The position numbers and the translations under genes are program-made. Shown here piece after piece: positions 45,637 through 57,409 of a DNA stretch of 64,000 bases (its first letter is position 1; the number at the start of each line of letters is the position of its first letter). This DNA is from Akebia trifoliata (lineage: Eukaryota > Streptophyta > Magnoliopsida > Ranunculales > Lardizabalaceae). Where the stretch lies: positions 9,410,967 to 9,474,966 of the forward strand of contig CM030706.1 of assembly GCA_017979445.1 (NCBI GenBank). Reading direction: 5' to 3'. The notes under the pieces are model-generated. The model worked only from the letters and a program-made list of their open reading frames with translations, did not search any database and had not been told where the DNA came from.

Positions 45637-48080
45637 CACTCCATCACAACCAACCCCAATAAATGGATGTCTCTCACATAGGAAGAGTTGGAGAAATTAA
45701 TTGAAAACCCAATAAAAAAAAAAACACAATGAATACTCTTCCATTTACGAGGTGTTAATGTGATTAATTTGATTACAAATTTCTTAATTCCATTAAAAAT
45801 AAAGATCGAAATGGAAAAAATTGTTCAAATTGACGTAATTAAGTTGCTTTGATCGACTTTATTCATCTATTTTCTTTGTTTCTCATATTTTTATATAAAA
45901 TCTTGTTTTTAGTTTACGTTTTAATAATCTTATGAATGGTATGAAAAATTATCTACCTTAATTTTTAAAGAAATTTTATTTTAAACTCATTTAGCAAACA
46001 TTGGACAACAAATTGTGAAACAATAAATTCAATTCAGCAATAACAACAACAACCTTCTCTTAACTTTCAGTAACGACAACTTTACACACAACGTTTCCAA
46101 ACAAACTGTAGAGGTGATTTTTGTGATCTACGCTGAAACTCTGTTTTAATTTCATTAGAAGTAACTTAGGCATAGAAGGTTTTGTGGAACAGGGAGCAGG
46201 GACGATTTCAAGGAGTTGCAGGTCATCCGATTAAGGAAATGATGATCTTGAGGAAATCACTAAAATCACCTCCACACAAACCATCAGACGTATCAAACAA
46301 GGTTAGATGAGAGTATCGTTAGTCCAAGGTATAACCTATCTCTTTAGGGTTGAGTTAGGAATCAACCAAGATCGACTTGAATTGCCATTGACAGACCTAC
46401 TTGTGACACCCAAAGATCAAAGGATCCGATTATTAGAGTTCCACTCTTGACATAGGAGATTACCTTAGTTGGACACACCCGGCGGTTACATAAATCTATT
46501 ATACCTCCATCATGAATCATAGGGCTATCAATGGATATTAATCAGATTCAATTCGGGAATATCTATATCTGAGATTTTTTTTTTCGATGTTCAATAGTAT
46601 CCGATTCAAATCTAACATATATTATATCTAATAAATTTGAATCCAATATTACTGGAGTAGATATCTCAATCCGAATGCATATCCAATAAGGATTCAAATA
46701 TAAATTTTTATCCAAATTCAAATTCGACAGCCAAATTTTTTGAATAATATTTAATCATTCAAATAAACTTTTGAATTGGATTCGGATGATCCACCATCCA
46801 TTCACTGAATTAATGAGTTTTATTACCTTACATGAGCTAGTATAAGAGACAATGTTGTGATCATTACTCCACTGATCTGATAAGATATCCTTAATTAACC
46901 TGGGATAAAATTTTCCACCTGTCGACCATTTGACTTTTATGAAAAGAGAAACATTTTCCTTACTAACATAGTAAGATTTTAAGTCTTACTAAAGGTCGGT
47001 TTGCTCAAATGGATAATCACATCAGCAATCCAACACCACAGCCCTTTAAGGTTCTTCGAAAAAACTCGAATAAAAAAATTCACTTGATCCAAGGTTTTAA
47101 AAATGGACGGTTATCAAACTTCCACATAACTCCCAAACCTCAAATTGACATCCAACTGTGAAAACTAACTTATTTTGGAATTTATTTTTTTCAAAGTTCA
47201 TATAATTTTTTCCTCTATAACCCTGGAGCACTGAATCCTATTTTAAGATGCCACGAGGTGAGCCCAAGGACCCTTAGTGACGGAGAAATCCGTACTAATT
47301 TAGTAAGACTAGTCACTCTTTTGAAAATCAAGGCGATCTTCACATCTATGTTCGAGCAAATAATGAGCGAACTGGTTGGACGGTTCAATCTTCCTCAGTA
47401 GGCGAAGATGTATTGGATCTATCTTTCACAAAGGAAATAGAGAGAATCCAACCGCCCATATTAGGGCAGTTTCTTTAAAACTAATCTGTACCATTAGCTT
47501 CGTTTTCAAGAGGCTATAAAATGAAAGGGCGCTCAAGGTTGATGAACTCTATTAGGGTTACTGATTCAAGGTGTGAAGAATTCTTGATAGAGAAGATGGT
47601 TGGTAATGAAGGAAGTATGTTCATGTATGAGTTTTTTTTTGTTCTAGATGATGGTTTTCCCTTTCAGTTCGGGATGGGTGGTTTGGGAAAAAATCTAATA
47701 AGGGCGGAGTAGGCAAAACCACCCCAAAAAATATGTAAGTTATTATTCTCGACACTGAAAATATCTGTTTTTATTTTTAATTTTTTATATTTAAACATTT
47801 TTTGAAACACCTGAATTTTATTAATAATTGTTAATTTCTTTGTCTCTTCATTTTGATCAGAACTTTTTAATTTGATTTTTTAGTGTTACAATTATTATTT
47901 TTTTTCTCCGTACTAGTTTATCATGTCTATACTCTCATGAATAGATAAAAATGAAAATGTGAGTAAATATTGAAGTTATATATATTTAAATAAATAAATA
48001 AAAATTAAGTTTTATGGATTGTGGATTCCTGCACTTACATCCTGAAAAGTAGTTGCTAATCCCAAATTTCACTTTATATG
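45637..48080 (+). repeat. Segmental duplication, copy B (partner 1-2480)
   Basis: Direct-orientation partner of the window start, running from ATGGATGTCTCTCACA to ATGTTCT. The ORF at 47521-47712 shares only its first third with copy A. The MGGLGK word in it comes from this frame alone and is discussed under rejected items. Confidence 0.85.
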
Positions 48081-48660
48081 TTCTGTCACATCTCATTAAA
48101 GGTTTAAGAAATTACACAATGTTCTGATTTATGAGGAAGAAAGTAGAAGTAAGTAAAATTTTTATTTGATAATTGTACAATCCACATTTTAACCTTCAAA
48201 ACTATTTCTCAAGGTATTCGTTTGGCTTTTGAGGATAATGAAATTGGGTAAATTAATTTATTCTTCCATCGAAACGTTCACTATTTATCGCAAATGCCCA
48301 ACCAAAGACTATTGAACTAATTTGGCCATAATTTTGTGGTGGAGCTAACATCTAAATCAATTCTCACTATTGTTTGATGTAGTTCACCAATTGTTGTCTA
48401 ATCATAACTACAAGTTTAAAGTGGAGTTAATATAATGCACCTATCCCATGTGATAGGGTGAGTTAGTTTTCTCACTCCTTTGTACATTTTGTTAAATCTT
48501 CTAGCATATATATGGGTTGGGTTTGGTTGACACTCTCTTAAACATTGGTCCACACAAATCAAATGAATCGTCAGATGGTTTAAGATCGACGGCACATATC
48601 TATTTTTTTTATCGCAATAAAACACAAGCACCTTACTCACTTAAAACTTGTTTTATTAAA
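48081..48660. other. Spacer, nothing recognised
   Basis: AT-rich. Overlapping ORFs on both strands at 48416-48720 have no family features. Confidence 0.5.
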
Positions 48661-48850
48661 AGAGAAATTTACCAAAATGGTAGAGTTTTCAAACTTATTT
48701 ACCCAAACGGTAAATTGTAGCAAATATTTCTGAAAACGGTAATTTATTGTTTTTCGAAAATATTTTTTTTACCAAAACGGTAAAATAGTAAATTTGATTT
48801 TTTTAATAACCGAAAATACCCTTTTTTATTTCACTTATGCATTTACCATT
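48661..48850 (+). repeat. MULE terminal repeat, second copy
   Basis: Starts AGAGAAATTTACCAAAATGG and repeats ACC(C/A)AAACGGTA and GAAAACGGTAAT words in the same order as the MULE end at 25300-25090. A C/T-rich leader-like region follows to about 49120 (CTCCATCTCCCC, TTTTCTCTCTTTG). No transposase exon follows, so this is a truncated element end. Confidence 0.6.
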
Positions 48851-49198
48851 CTAATCTTAACAATACATTAAAATCCATCCAATCCTTTGAGTTCTTTTAA
48901 TCTTTTAACAAAAACCTATTCTTCATCTTCTCCATCTCCCCAAATCTGAGAACACGTCTTCATCTCCTTTCTTACTTGAATGGATCTTCAGGTACATCAA
49001 AGTTGAACGGTGGCAACGACTTAAATCAATCGACATAATTTTCTCTCTTTGTTGATTCACTATCTTGCTCTATTTACTCTCTAAATTGATCTCTTCTCTT
49101 AGGTTTTCTTTTTTACATATTTGAAGCTACATTTGTTTGGCTAATAGTTTAAGTTTCATATTTTTGTTTTAGGGTTATTTTATATATATATATATATA

Positions 49199-49541
49199 CA
49201 AGGCCAAATTTTTGGCAAAACATTTTTAAAAACATGAGTTAGAGGTTTTGGAATGGGCTGATTTTTGGTGAGGATGATCTCTACGGTGAGGAGATCATCA
49301 TCACCAAAAATCAGCCCATTCCAAAACTTCTAACCCCATCAAAAACAGTTTACAAAAAATGGACGGTCCATGATTTTTCAGCTTGTAAACATGGGTTAGA
49401 AGTTTTGGAATGGGCTGATTTTTGGTGAGGATGATCTCCTCACCGTCGAGATCATCCTCACCAAAAATCAGCCCATTCCAAAACCTCTAACTCATGTTTT
49501 GAAAAATGTTTTGCCAAAAAGTTTGCCATTCAACGCTACCC
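49199..49541. mobile_element. Multi-hairpin MITE between TA microsatellites
   Basis: Two large arms, each a near-perfect palindrome from GGCTGATTTTTGGTGAGGA and its complement TCCTCACCAAAAATCAGCC, are inverted copies of one another around a spacer at 49340-49385. The right end GCCATTCAACGCTACCC matches the family terminus GGGAGCGGTTCAACAGCC in reverse. The left outer end is shortened. (TA)n flanks both sides. Confidence 0.85.
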
Positions 49542-50199
49542 ATATATATATATAGTAAGGTACAATGTGATCGATTAATAGTTTAACAAAATTCCATTTT
49601 GTTTTAGGGTTAATTTTGTTTGTTTTTATACATTTAAGTTATTTTTATTGATTAATAGCACAATTAAATTCTTTCTTTTGTTTTAAGTTTTTTATATATA
49701 TTTTAACCTACATTTTTACTTGTTGATGGCTTAACTAAATTTATTTATATTGTTTTAGGATTTTTTTTATACATATTTTAACTAAGAAAATCACGGGATT
49801 CTCATCTCTTATCCTTTATTTTACCAATTTTAATCAAAATAATTAATTTAGTTAGTTCGAGAAAGTTTCCTAAATAAATCTTAATATCTTTATTGTTTGA
49901 ATTTCGAAGAAATAACATTTGAGGTGGAGGAAAAAATTGTTCTCGTATTTTATGATTAACCTTTTACTTGGACAATTTTAGAAATTTTTTTATGAATTTT
50001 ATGTCTATGATAAAAAAAAACGTCGATCCAAACATGAAGCTATCACATTAGGTTTTGGGTCTAATCATATCCATCGACATTCCTAGAAACATATAGGTAG
50101 CATCCAATATATACTTTTATTTTATTGATTCATAATTACAATAATCAACTTTTGTCATAAAAGATTTTTTTTTTTGTACATTTGATCTTTTGAACATTT
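49542..50199. other. AT-rich spacer
   Basis: Repeated TTTTGTTTTAGGGTTAATT-like and ATTAATAGCACAATTAAAT words suggest an internal degenerate duplication (three versions between about 49150 and 49770). No gene. Confidence 0.5.
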
Positions 50200-50815
50200 G
50201 AATATAATGAAAAAAACTCAATATCAAAAGGTTTCTTCTAACATGAGATCAAAATATATTTTATACAATGTCAGAAGAATTTTTTTGACATTCAATTCAT
50301 ACAAAAAATTTATTTTATCAAAAAAATTTCAATGTACACTTTCATCTTATGAACCCATTATTATAATAATCAACATTTGTCAAGAATGATTCATTTGTAC
50401 ATTTGATCCTATGGATACTTGAATACAATGAAAAAACTCAATGTTAAAAGACTCGTAACAATGTATAAATTATATTATGATATTATGTCAGAAGGATCCT
50501 TCTGACATTGTATGTAATATATTCTGATATAATGTCAAAATGATTCTTCTGACACTATATTCAAAATATTGTATTTAAATGTCTATAGGACGAAATATAC
50601 AAAGAGATTCATTTTGAGAAATGTTGATTTTTTTATTGTAGTAGAAGTGTTCATATAAATCTTTTTTATTATATTAGAATGTATTTTATACAATGTCAAA
50701 AGAATTTTTCTGACATTATATCAGAATGTATTTTATACATTGTCAAAATGTTCCTTTTGACATTAGATCATAATGTATTTTCTATAATGTCAAATTGATC
50801 CTTCTGACATTAGAT
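50200..50815. repeat. Palindromic repeat array, GGATCC subtype
   Basis: About ten units and half-units with AATGTCAGAAGGATCC, then TTCTGACATT and spacers such as GTATTTTATACA. It includes CAATGAAAAAACTCAAT text twice. On its right edge it passes directly into PMD intron sequence homologous to 8015. Confidence 0.8.
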
Positions 50816-50900
50816 TAGATTTTACAAATTTGAATCAAATTTTAGCCTTATTATTAATTTCATTTTGCAATATTAATTAGTGTATATGTATGTGAATTAG

Positions 50901-51134
50901 GTTGAGATAAGAGATTTAGCATTTGACCTATTGAAGGAATCAATTTCCATAAGGTCCAACTAAGAATCATAGGCATTGCTAATGCAGCAAAAGGAAGTAT
51001 ACAAAATACTTTATCCCCAGCAAAGGTCTCCATCCCCACAGATAAATGATGACAAAGCGCTAATTGCAATGAGATAAAGAGACAGAAAATGAAATGGGCC
51101 GATTGAATCGAGTAAGAAAAGTCGAAGGAGTTAA
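50901..51134 (+). pseudogene. Last exon of a third PMD gene copy, broken
   Basis: Collinear with the PMD terminal exon at 8087-8319 after the same TTAG acceptor, including the TTTGCAATATTAATTA intron text. Key parts in other frames correspond to LLKESIS and the final basic tail, but TAA, TAG and frameshifts interrupt it. Upstream PMD exons are absent because the palindromic array lies there. Confidence 0.75.
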
Positions 51135-51689
51135 TTTTATGAATTGTTTTGGTTAATTTATTTTTTTATATTCAATGTTAGAATGAATGATTCTTTTAAC
51201 ATTGTATAAAATACAATCTGATCTCATGTCAGAAGGATGCTTCTAGGGACGTAGAATTTATTAATTGTATTTCAAAGGTATCCTTTATTACAAGTGTTAA
51301 TCATTTTATTGTAATAAGGTGTATATGTGAATCCTTTTGATATAATTTCTTTTTTGTATGAATTCGATGTTAAAAGGAATCTTCTAACATTATATAAAAT
51401 ACATTCTAATCTAATGACAGAAAGATCCTTCTGACATTAAATATTTTTATTGTATTCAAGTCTCTATAGGACCAAATGCACATAAGAATCCTTTGCTATA
51501 AGTAATTTTTTTTATGAGTTCAACGCCAATCTAAAAAGCTTCAACTGGACCAAATAGATTGTACTGAACATAAAAATAAATTAAGATTTTCAATTCTGAT
51601 ATATATACATTGGTACAAATATAATTGATTTGTTATTTTATTATTTCTATCAATATATTTAATATTTGTACATATGTTGAAAAATGTAA
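51135..51689. repeat. 3' flank of the PMD element with palindromic remnants
   Basis: Matches 8320-8635 (AATGTTAGAATGAATG, TCAGAAGGATGCTTCT, ACGTAGAATTTA, ATACATTGGTAC). It holds extra GACATT units at 51365-51440 and is cut by the Harbinger at 51690. Its continuation is at 57963. Confidence 0.75.
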
Positions 51690-51899
51690 GGTGGTGTTTG
51701 ATTGCGCTTCTAAACGCAAATTTTTCACTGTTTGCGTAAAAAAAAGCATTTTTCAAAATTTTGTGTGTTTGATAACGCTTCTAAAATTTGCATTTCGAAA
51801 TTTTAAATGCAAATTTGAAATAAAAACCGATGTTTTGAGAAGCGCATAACAGTAACTTCGCACAACCGCGTTTTAAAATGCCTGAGTGAAATGACGAAA

Positions 51900-52340
51900 T
51901 TATCCTTCGTTATATGTCATATTTCCACGCACAGTCCGCGATAAAAAACCCTCCACTACCTTCATCCTTATCACTCTCTCACTCATTCTCATCGATTTCA
52001 ACATCATCAGTGACCCACTTCAATGACGACCATCATTCCGATCGAAACCCATCGACGACGACGATGTTCTAATCGTTAAATCAAAACCCATTGACGACGA
52101 CTGTAAACAACAAGCTTTCGAAACCCATCGACGCCATTTCTCATTGAACCTAACTTCGATCAAGACAGCTACGTCGATCAACGCCATTGACGACCTCGTT
52201 TACTATCGACGCCATTGACGACAACGATTCGAAGTCCGATCGAATGCAATCTCTCCGTTTGCCCTTTTTTGAATTAATGCCTTTCGATTCCTTCCCACAA
52301 GCGCTTGTAACACGATCTGTGAGCTCTCTCTCTCTCATCG
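51900..52340 (+). promoter_or_regulatory. Promoter/leader-like region of the Harbinger
   Basis: C-rich and CGACGACG-rich text (CCCATCGACGACGAC repeated with variations, ACGCCATTGACGAC three times) preceded by TCACTCTCTCACTCATTC. Composition is unlike the AT-rich surroundings and fits a plant 5' leader. No start codon with a useful frame lies here; the first ORF begins 1.7 kb later, so an intron in the leader is likely. 52340-53350 holds AT-rich sequence only. Confidence 0.35.
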
Positions 52341-53356
52341 ATTTCAATTATCGTGACTAATTTTTGACGAAATTGCATATTGAATGTTGGATTAACAAAA
52401 TAAATTTTTCTGTTAGGGTTATTTCTAATTTCTCTTTGATTTTTTAGGAATATTTTTGTCTCTTTTATATTCAATAAGTAGATTTATTTTTTGTGGTAAA
52501 TTTTGAAGGAGTTTCAAGCATTCTTGTTTTGTAATTTTAGAGAGTTAGACATTTTCTTATTTTAGTTTCTCGATTTATACTCTGTTGTTGTAGGGTTTTT
52601 GTTTCTGATTAAAGAACGCATGAATTTTTTATTTTATTTTTATCTTCAATGATTTTATCATGATTTATATATAATTATTCAAAATAGTGAATTTTCATTA
52701 TTTTTATTTTTATTTTTATTTTTATGATGAGCAACAAATTCTCCTTGATTGCTCTACTCAACTTATTTATATTTAAGAAGCTAGGAACACTTTTTATGAT
52801 TATTTTTTTTCCCTTTTTAATTTCATTTATATATTTTTTTTTGTTCTTAATGGTTTTGATTTCTTTTATTAATATGGGGATTGTATAATTGCATTTGAAA
52901 ATAATTTTCAAACAAATAATTTTTGAAGAAAATGGTCCTAATAAAATGGCTTTCTAGACAGAATGATTCCTGGTGTTCAGTAGCATCTAAGAAAATAGTT
53001 GATTTTTAGTTAAAGGGTTGATGGTAATTATGGGGCATAAAAATAAGATTTTTCAATCCCGACGAGAAAATCATTTTTCACTGTGTTGAGTTAAATGTCT
53101 TGAATTAGCATTGTTCGTCAAATAGGTGAATCATGGGCAAATGGAATTTAGACATGATTTTGCTAGTTTACATAATTCATATATAAAAGTAAAATTGACT
53201 TTTATCCCTATTTTAAAATTGCATCTTTAAAAATTGACTTTCATTCTTGCTTGTATATATATGGTTTAGAAGCATGTTTATGCCCGACAAGGATAAACCT
53301 TGCTTCTTTTGAATTTAATAAGTTTAGACTATTGGACTAGTTCTTGAAGGAAAAAA

Positions 53357-53544
53357 CTTTGAAGCGGGTAACCCATTTCAAAATTTTAAAGAAACCTTTC
53401 TCCATTAGATTACACGTGGCATTTCTAAGGAAATGTTTCAAAATTTTGTGGAAATGTAGGGGCATGAAATAAATTCAAAAAGCCACGTGTCTTGTAATGA
53501 ATGAGGGTTCATTCAAAATTTGAAGCTGGTTGCCCGCTTCAAAG
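53357..53544. mobile_element. 188-bp MITE nested in the Harbinger, flanked by a 16-bp direct repeat
   Basis: Ends CTTTGAAGCGGGTAACCC and (reverse of right) CTTTGAAGCGGGCAACCA are inverted repeats, and CACGTGGC words lie inside both arms. GGACTAGTTCTTGAAG (53334-53349) and GGACTCGTTCTTGAAG (53547-53562) flank it, 15 of 16 bases equal. Confidence 0.75.
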
Positions 53545-53939
53545 TCGGACTCGTTCTTGAAGTTGCTTGTGTATAGGTATGAACCACACTGAAGAAGGAA
53601 TACTTGTATCACAAAGTTTGCATGTTATAAAACTCCATTTGGACCTACTTATTGTCCCATCACAACAATTTTTAGTCTTATATGTTCTTTCAATGGAGTT
53701 GTTTTGTTTTAATAATTTATAAATTTATCAAAAAAAAATTACACAGTTCAATCACACACACAACAATTACTGTACACTGTGCAAAATTGCGTAAAAGTCA
53801 AAATATATATATCTTTTTCTTTAACTTACACGCACACACACACAACAATTACTGTACTTTGTATAGTCAAAGATTGAGAACACAGGGCTCCCTCACCGTG
53901 AGGCTGAGAATTGTGCGTTCTTCCGGCTATCTATATAAT

Positions 53940-54066
53940 AGTTTGTCATTGCCTTCTGATTTCTCTCTTTGATTATACACTGTGCATCAAATAGTTTATA
54001 TGATGAATTGAAATAGAATATGACATGTTTCGTTCTATTGGCGCCTCTTGTTATTACCATTGGTAG
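53940..54066. other. Leader before the Myb/SANT ORF
   Basis: A CTATCTATATAATAG text at about 53926-53940 could serve as a TATA box for the ORF at 54067. Just upstream, CACACACAACAATTACTGTAC occurs twice (about 53750 and 53840). Confidence 0.3.
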
Positions 54067-55110
54067 ATGGAAGATAACAATTCAAAGAATGCAAAAGCAG
54101 ATTGGACACCCAAACAACATGAAGTTTGGGTCGAGATTTACTATGAATTAGTTAAGAAGGGGAGGAGACTGCATAAAGTGCTTAACAAGACCGGTTATGA
54201 TTTCTTGATCAAGGAGTTTAATAAAAGAACTAATATTTATTACGATAGAGGGCAAATGAAGAACAAGTGTGATAGACAAAAAGGCATTTGGGGACGTTGG
54301 AATAAGATTTGTACGAATACTGGTGTCTCTTATGATGTTGATAACGACATATTAGATGCAAGTGATGAGTGGTGGGATGGGTGGTTAAAGATATATTTTT
54401 TATTAATTTGTTCTTTTATTTATTTTAAGATTTTTGTCTCTTTATGTAAAATAGGGTTTTTTATTTTTTATATCATCATCCAAAAGATGCAATATTTCGA
54501 AAGCAACCTCTGTAGTTTGCGAAACAATTGGATTTCATCTTTAGAGGCATATATGCCACTGGTAGCCGGATGTGGTTACCTGCATCTGGTACAATGCCAT
54601 CTGCATCAGCACCTCAGGATGAGTATCTTGATGTGGATGATCTAAATGATGTCATGTCGACCCAACATCCAGAGTCTTAAACACCTCTAAACTTTACTCT
54701 TGATGATATTGATGAGTTTGAGGATGATGCTACCCCTACTGTATCCCCACCCACAGACCTCGTTCGACGCAGAAGTAGAGATACTCTACCACCTCAAAGT
54801 CGTAGGCAGAAGATTACTACTGCTATGCGAATTGGCCAATCATTAGAGAAGCTCGCAGATGTAGTTCACAGTCAAACATCTACTTATAATCATTCTACTC
54901 ATGTTAAGAAAGGCGGTATTCAAGAGTTGATCGAGCTCTTAGGCCAGCTACCAAATGTACTTACCAACAGTGCACTTTATCATTATGCGTTGAAGATATT
55001 TATGAAGAACAAACAATTCAGAGGTTTTTTATGCATTACGATCAGCAGAGGTTCGTCTTGAGTGGTTGGAGGGCGAGATGTCTGATTTTATAGCTGGAAA
55101 AGATTTTTAG
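54067..55110 (+). pseudogene. Myb/SANT-like DNA-binding protein, Harbinger ORF1, broken
   Basis: Starts MEDNNSKNAKADWTPKQHEV. The Myb/SANT-like trihelix region spans residues 10-110 with FIKEF-like FLIKEFNKRTN, then QMKNKCDRQKGIWGRW and DEWWDGWLK. An intron-like stretch (about 54393-54470) follows. The frame resumes HPKDAIFRKQPL, TAG, FAKQLDFIFRGIYATGS, then acidic text, a second stop (PES, TAA) and a C-terminal part with KITTAMRIGQSLEKLADVV and LIELLGQLPNV. A final frameshift leads to WLEGEMSDFI. Domain order fits the accessory Myb-like protein that PIF/Harbinger elements use to bind termini and import the transposase; it also resembles L10-interacting MYB proteins. Two stops and a frameshift disable it. 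Confidence 0.85.
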
Positions 55111-55344
55111 ACATGTTTTATATTTTATTACAATATTTATGTGGGTTTTATGATGCACCTATAGAGTGCAATATACATTGGTTATTTTTTACTGTTGGAT
55201 GGATATTGTGCAATGTATATTATATTTTTTGTTAGATAGATATTTTATTTGATGTTGAATGGATATTGTGATTAATATTTTCTATTAGTTGGATATTTTA
55301 TTTGTTGTTATATAGATATATACCACTAATATGGATTATAAACA

Positions 55345-55907
55345 TGTCATATAGATTCAGATGTTGATACCACGAATACTATCGATTCAATTGATACGAC
55401 TGATACTATCGATTCAAATGATGATTCCACCAATATTGTCGACTCAAGTGTTTTAAGTATGGTCACTACAGGAGACTTCCTAGGTTCCTTATTTTATTGC
55501 GAGAATTTTTTATATAAGGAGCCACATAATAATAGTCAGTTAAAGGGGATTGATTTTGTGCGGGAAACACTGGATGATAATCATGCGACGTGTCATTCAT
55601 TATTTAGAATAGAATGACACATTTATGAATTTGTGTAGTATTTTGGAAGTTCGAGGTCTACAGAAGATAGAACGCTACATTACTATTCAAGAACAAATAG
55701 CGATGTTCTTATTGATAATAAGACATAATCAATGACAAAGATTATTTGCAAATAGTTTTAATTACTCAGTTCAATCGGTTAGTAAGTATTTCAACATAGT
55801 TCTTTCTGCTATGATGAACTTGTCAATGTCCTTAATTGTACCTCCTGACCTCAATGAAGTCTCTTCGCACATCTGTAACAATCATCGTTCTTTGTCATAT
55901 TTTAAGG

Positions 55908-55956
<49 letters not shown>

Positions 55957-56757
55957 AAAAATATTTGTTTCATTAATGTTTATATATTAATATACCTTAA
56001 AAATATGTAGGATTGTATTGGAGCGATAGACGGGACGCATGTTAGTACATTTGTACCAATAGTGGAGCAAATGTAATATCGAGGGCATAAGGGACACACA
56101 AAATATAATGGCAACATGTTCGATTGATATGTTGTTCACTCATATGGTGGGTGGTTGGGAAGGGTCGGTTAATGATTCACGTGTTTTCTTTGAGACATTG
56201 AATACTCCTAGTTTAAATTTTTCATATCCTCCATCATGTTTGTATTTAAAAGTTTTTCAATTATATATGTTTATATTTAATCTTAGAAATTAATATATAT
56301 TTTTTATAATAGGTAAATACTATTTGGTAAACGCTGGGTACCCACTCATGAATGATTATCTCACATCTTATCGAGGTGTTCGATACCATCTACAAGACTA
56401 TAGAAGATCACGGGCAAATGGTCGAATTATTCAATCATTTACATTCTTCACTTCGGAACGTGGTCGAACGAACCTTTGGGGTTTTGAAAGCAAAATGGTC
56501 AATCTTGAAGTTGATGCATTCATATAATTTGGACAAACAACGAAACATTGTTGTTGCCTGCATGACATTGCACAATTTTATTAGAAAACATAGATCGTCG
56601 ATGAAGAATTTGTTTGATTCAAGGAAGAATGATCAACATTAGTAGAAGAAGAGGGCATCACTAATCAAGAGTATCCAGTTCCCCCATTAGTAGGTCGCCA
56701 GAGTCAACAAACAATGAAAATACATAAGGATTCAATAGCTGATGCCATTTTTACTGG
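55345..56757 (+). pseudogene. PIF/Harbinger DDE transposase (HARBI1-like), broken
   Basis: Part A (to about 55907) has CHSLFRIE, a frameshift, LQKIERYITIQEQIAMFL and IVPPDLNEV. It ends at a GTAATATATA donor followed by an (AT)n-bearing intron. Part B starts at 56011 with DCIGAIDGTHV (first Asp). A stop and frameshift follow, then ATCSIDMLFTHMVGGWEGS and VNDSRVF (second Asp). A second intron-like gap is followed by KYYLVNAGYPLMNDYLTSYRG. After a further frame change come FNHLHSSLRNVVERTFGVLK (Glu in VVERTFG) and MTLHNFIRKH. The tail GRQSQQTMKIHKDSIADAIF follows a last frame change. This is the full DDE_Tnp_4 signature in order, so the family call is firm. Several stops and shifts show it is inactive. 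Confidence 0.9.
55909..55953. repeat. (AT)n microsatellite in the transposase intron
   Basis: Forty-plus bases of alternating T and A directly after the putative splice donor. Confidence 0.9.
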
Positions 56758-56910
56758 TAATCTACATTTTCATATTCTGTTTTTTTAATTTGTATTGTAA
56801 TTATAAATACTGTTAAACGATGTTGAAATAAAGATTATATTGTTTTTAAATATATTTCGAAGATTCTATGTTTATTTATTTATTGTCTTTGTGTATGATG
56901 AATAGCATTG

Positions 56911-57216
56911 ATGGCAAACTATACGTATCCACCATATTGTTCATGTGGTCGAGTGATGATATTAGTCACAGTTAAAACAAAAGAAAATTATGGGAGGATA
57001 TTTTATAGGTGTCCATCTTGGCAGGTAATATGGTATTGATGTTAATGTTGGATGCGTATTTATATTTGGTGACATTGATATTAATTTATGTGTTATTTTA
57101 CTTTATAGAGACATACTGGGTCTTTTCTGTGGGTAAATGAAGTTGACATTATCAATGATAATGTTCTTCAAGATAAAGTAGCGGAGTCAAATAAGAAGAA
57201 TGAAAAATATCTTTGA
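56911..57216 (+). CDS. GRF-type zinc-finger protein, 73 aa, two exons (56911-57024, 57109-57216), intact
   Basis: Exon 1 begins MANYTYPPYCSCGRVMILVT and contains VKTKENYGRIFYRCPSWQ. A GTAATATG donor and a TTTATAG acceptor bound an 84-bp intron. Exon 2 reads RHTGSFLWVNEVDII and ends KNEKYL before TGA. Together they form a zf-GRF domain: CxCG, then NxGRxFYRCP, then a terminal aromatic FLW. The usual fourth Cys before FxW is not present (HTGSFLW), so zinc binding may be incomplete. GRF fingers bind single-stranded nucleic acid in several DNA-repair proteins. Unlike its two neighbours this ORF has no stop or shift. It lies 150 bp after the transposase and inside the element borders. It may be a third element gene or a captured host fragment. 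No function is proven. Confidence 0.7.
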
Positions 57217-57409
57217 TATGCATTTGTTGGATGTATATTTTTCATATTTTTTTTTATTTCAATTTTACTTATTATATTAATTATGATTATTATGTTTAAA
57301 TGATGTTAGAATGTAAATTAGATGTTATGTGGATGTGTTATGTATATACGATGTATTGTGGATATGTTATGTAAAATGTGAATTTTGGATTGCATACTAT
57401 ACAGGTAAT

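Noticed and set aside
47521..47712. MGGLGK and, in copy A (about 2095-2130), GGVGKTT words resembling Walker A motifs of NBS or ParA proteins
   Set aside because: The two words come from different frames of duplicated DNA, neither has any following kinase-2 or GLPL-like motif, and the frames are not conserved between copies.
1..48080. The two 2.4-kb copies as LTRs of one 48-kb retrotransposon
   Set aside because: No TG...CA ends, PBS, PPT or coding core in between; the interior is a mixture of unrelated elements in both orientations.
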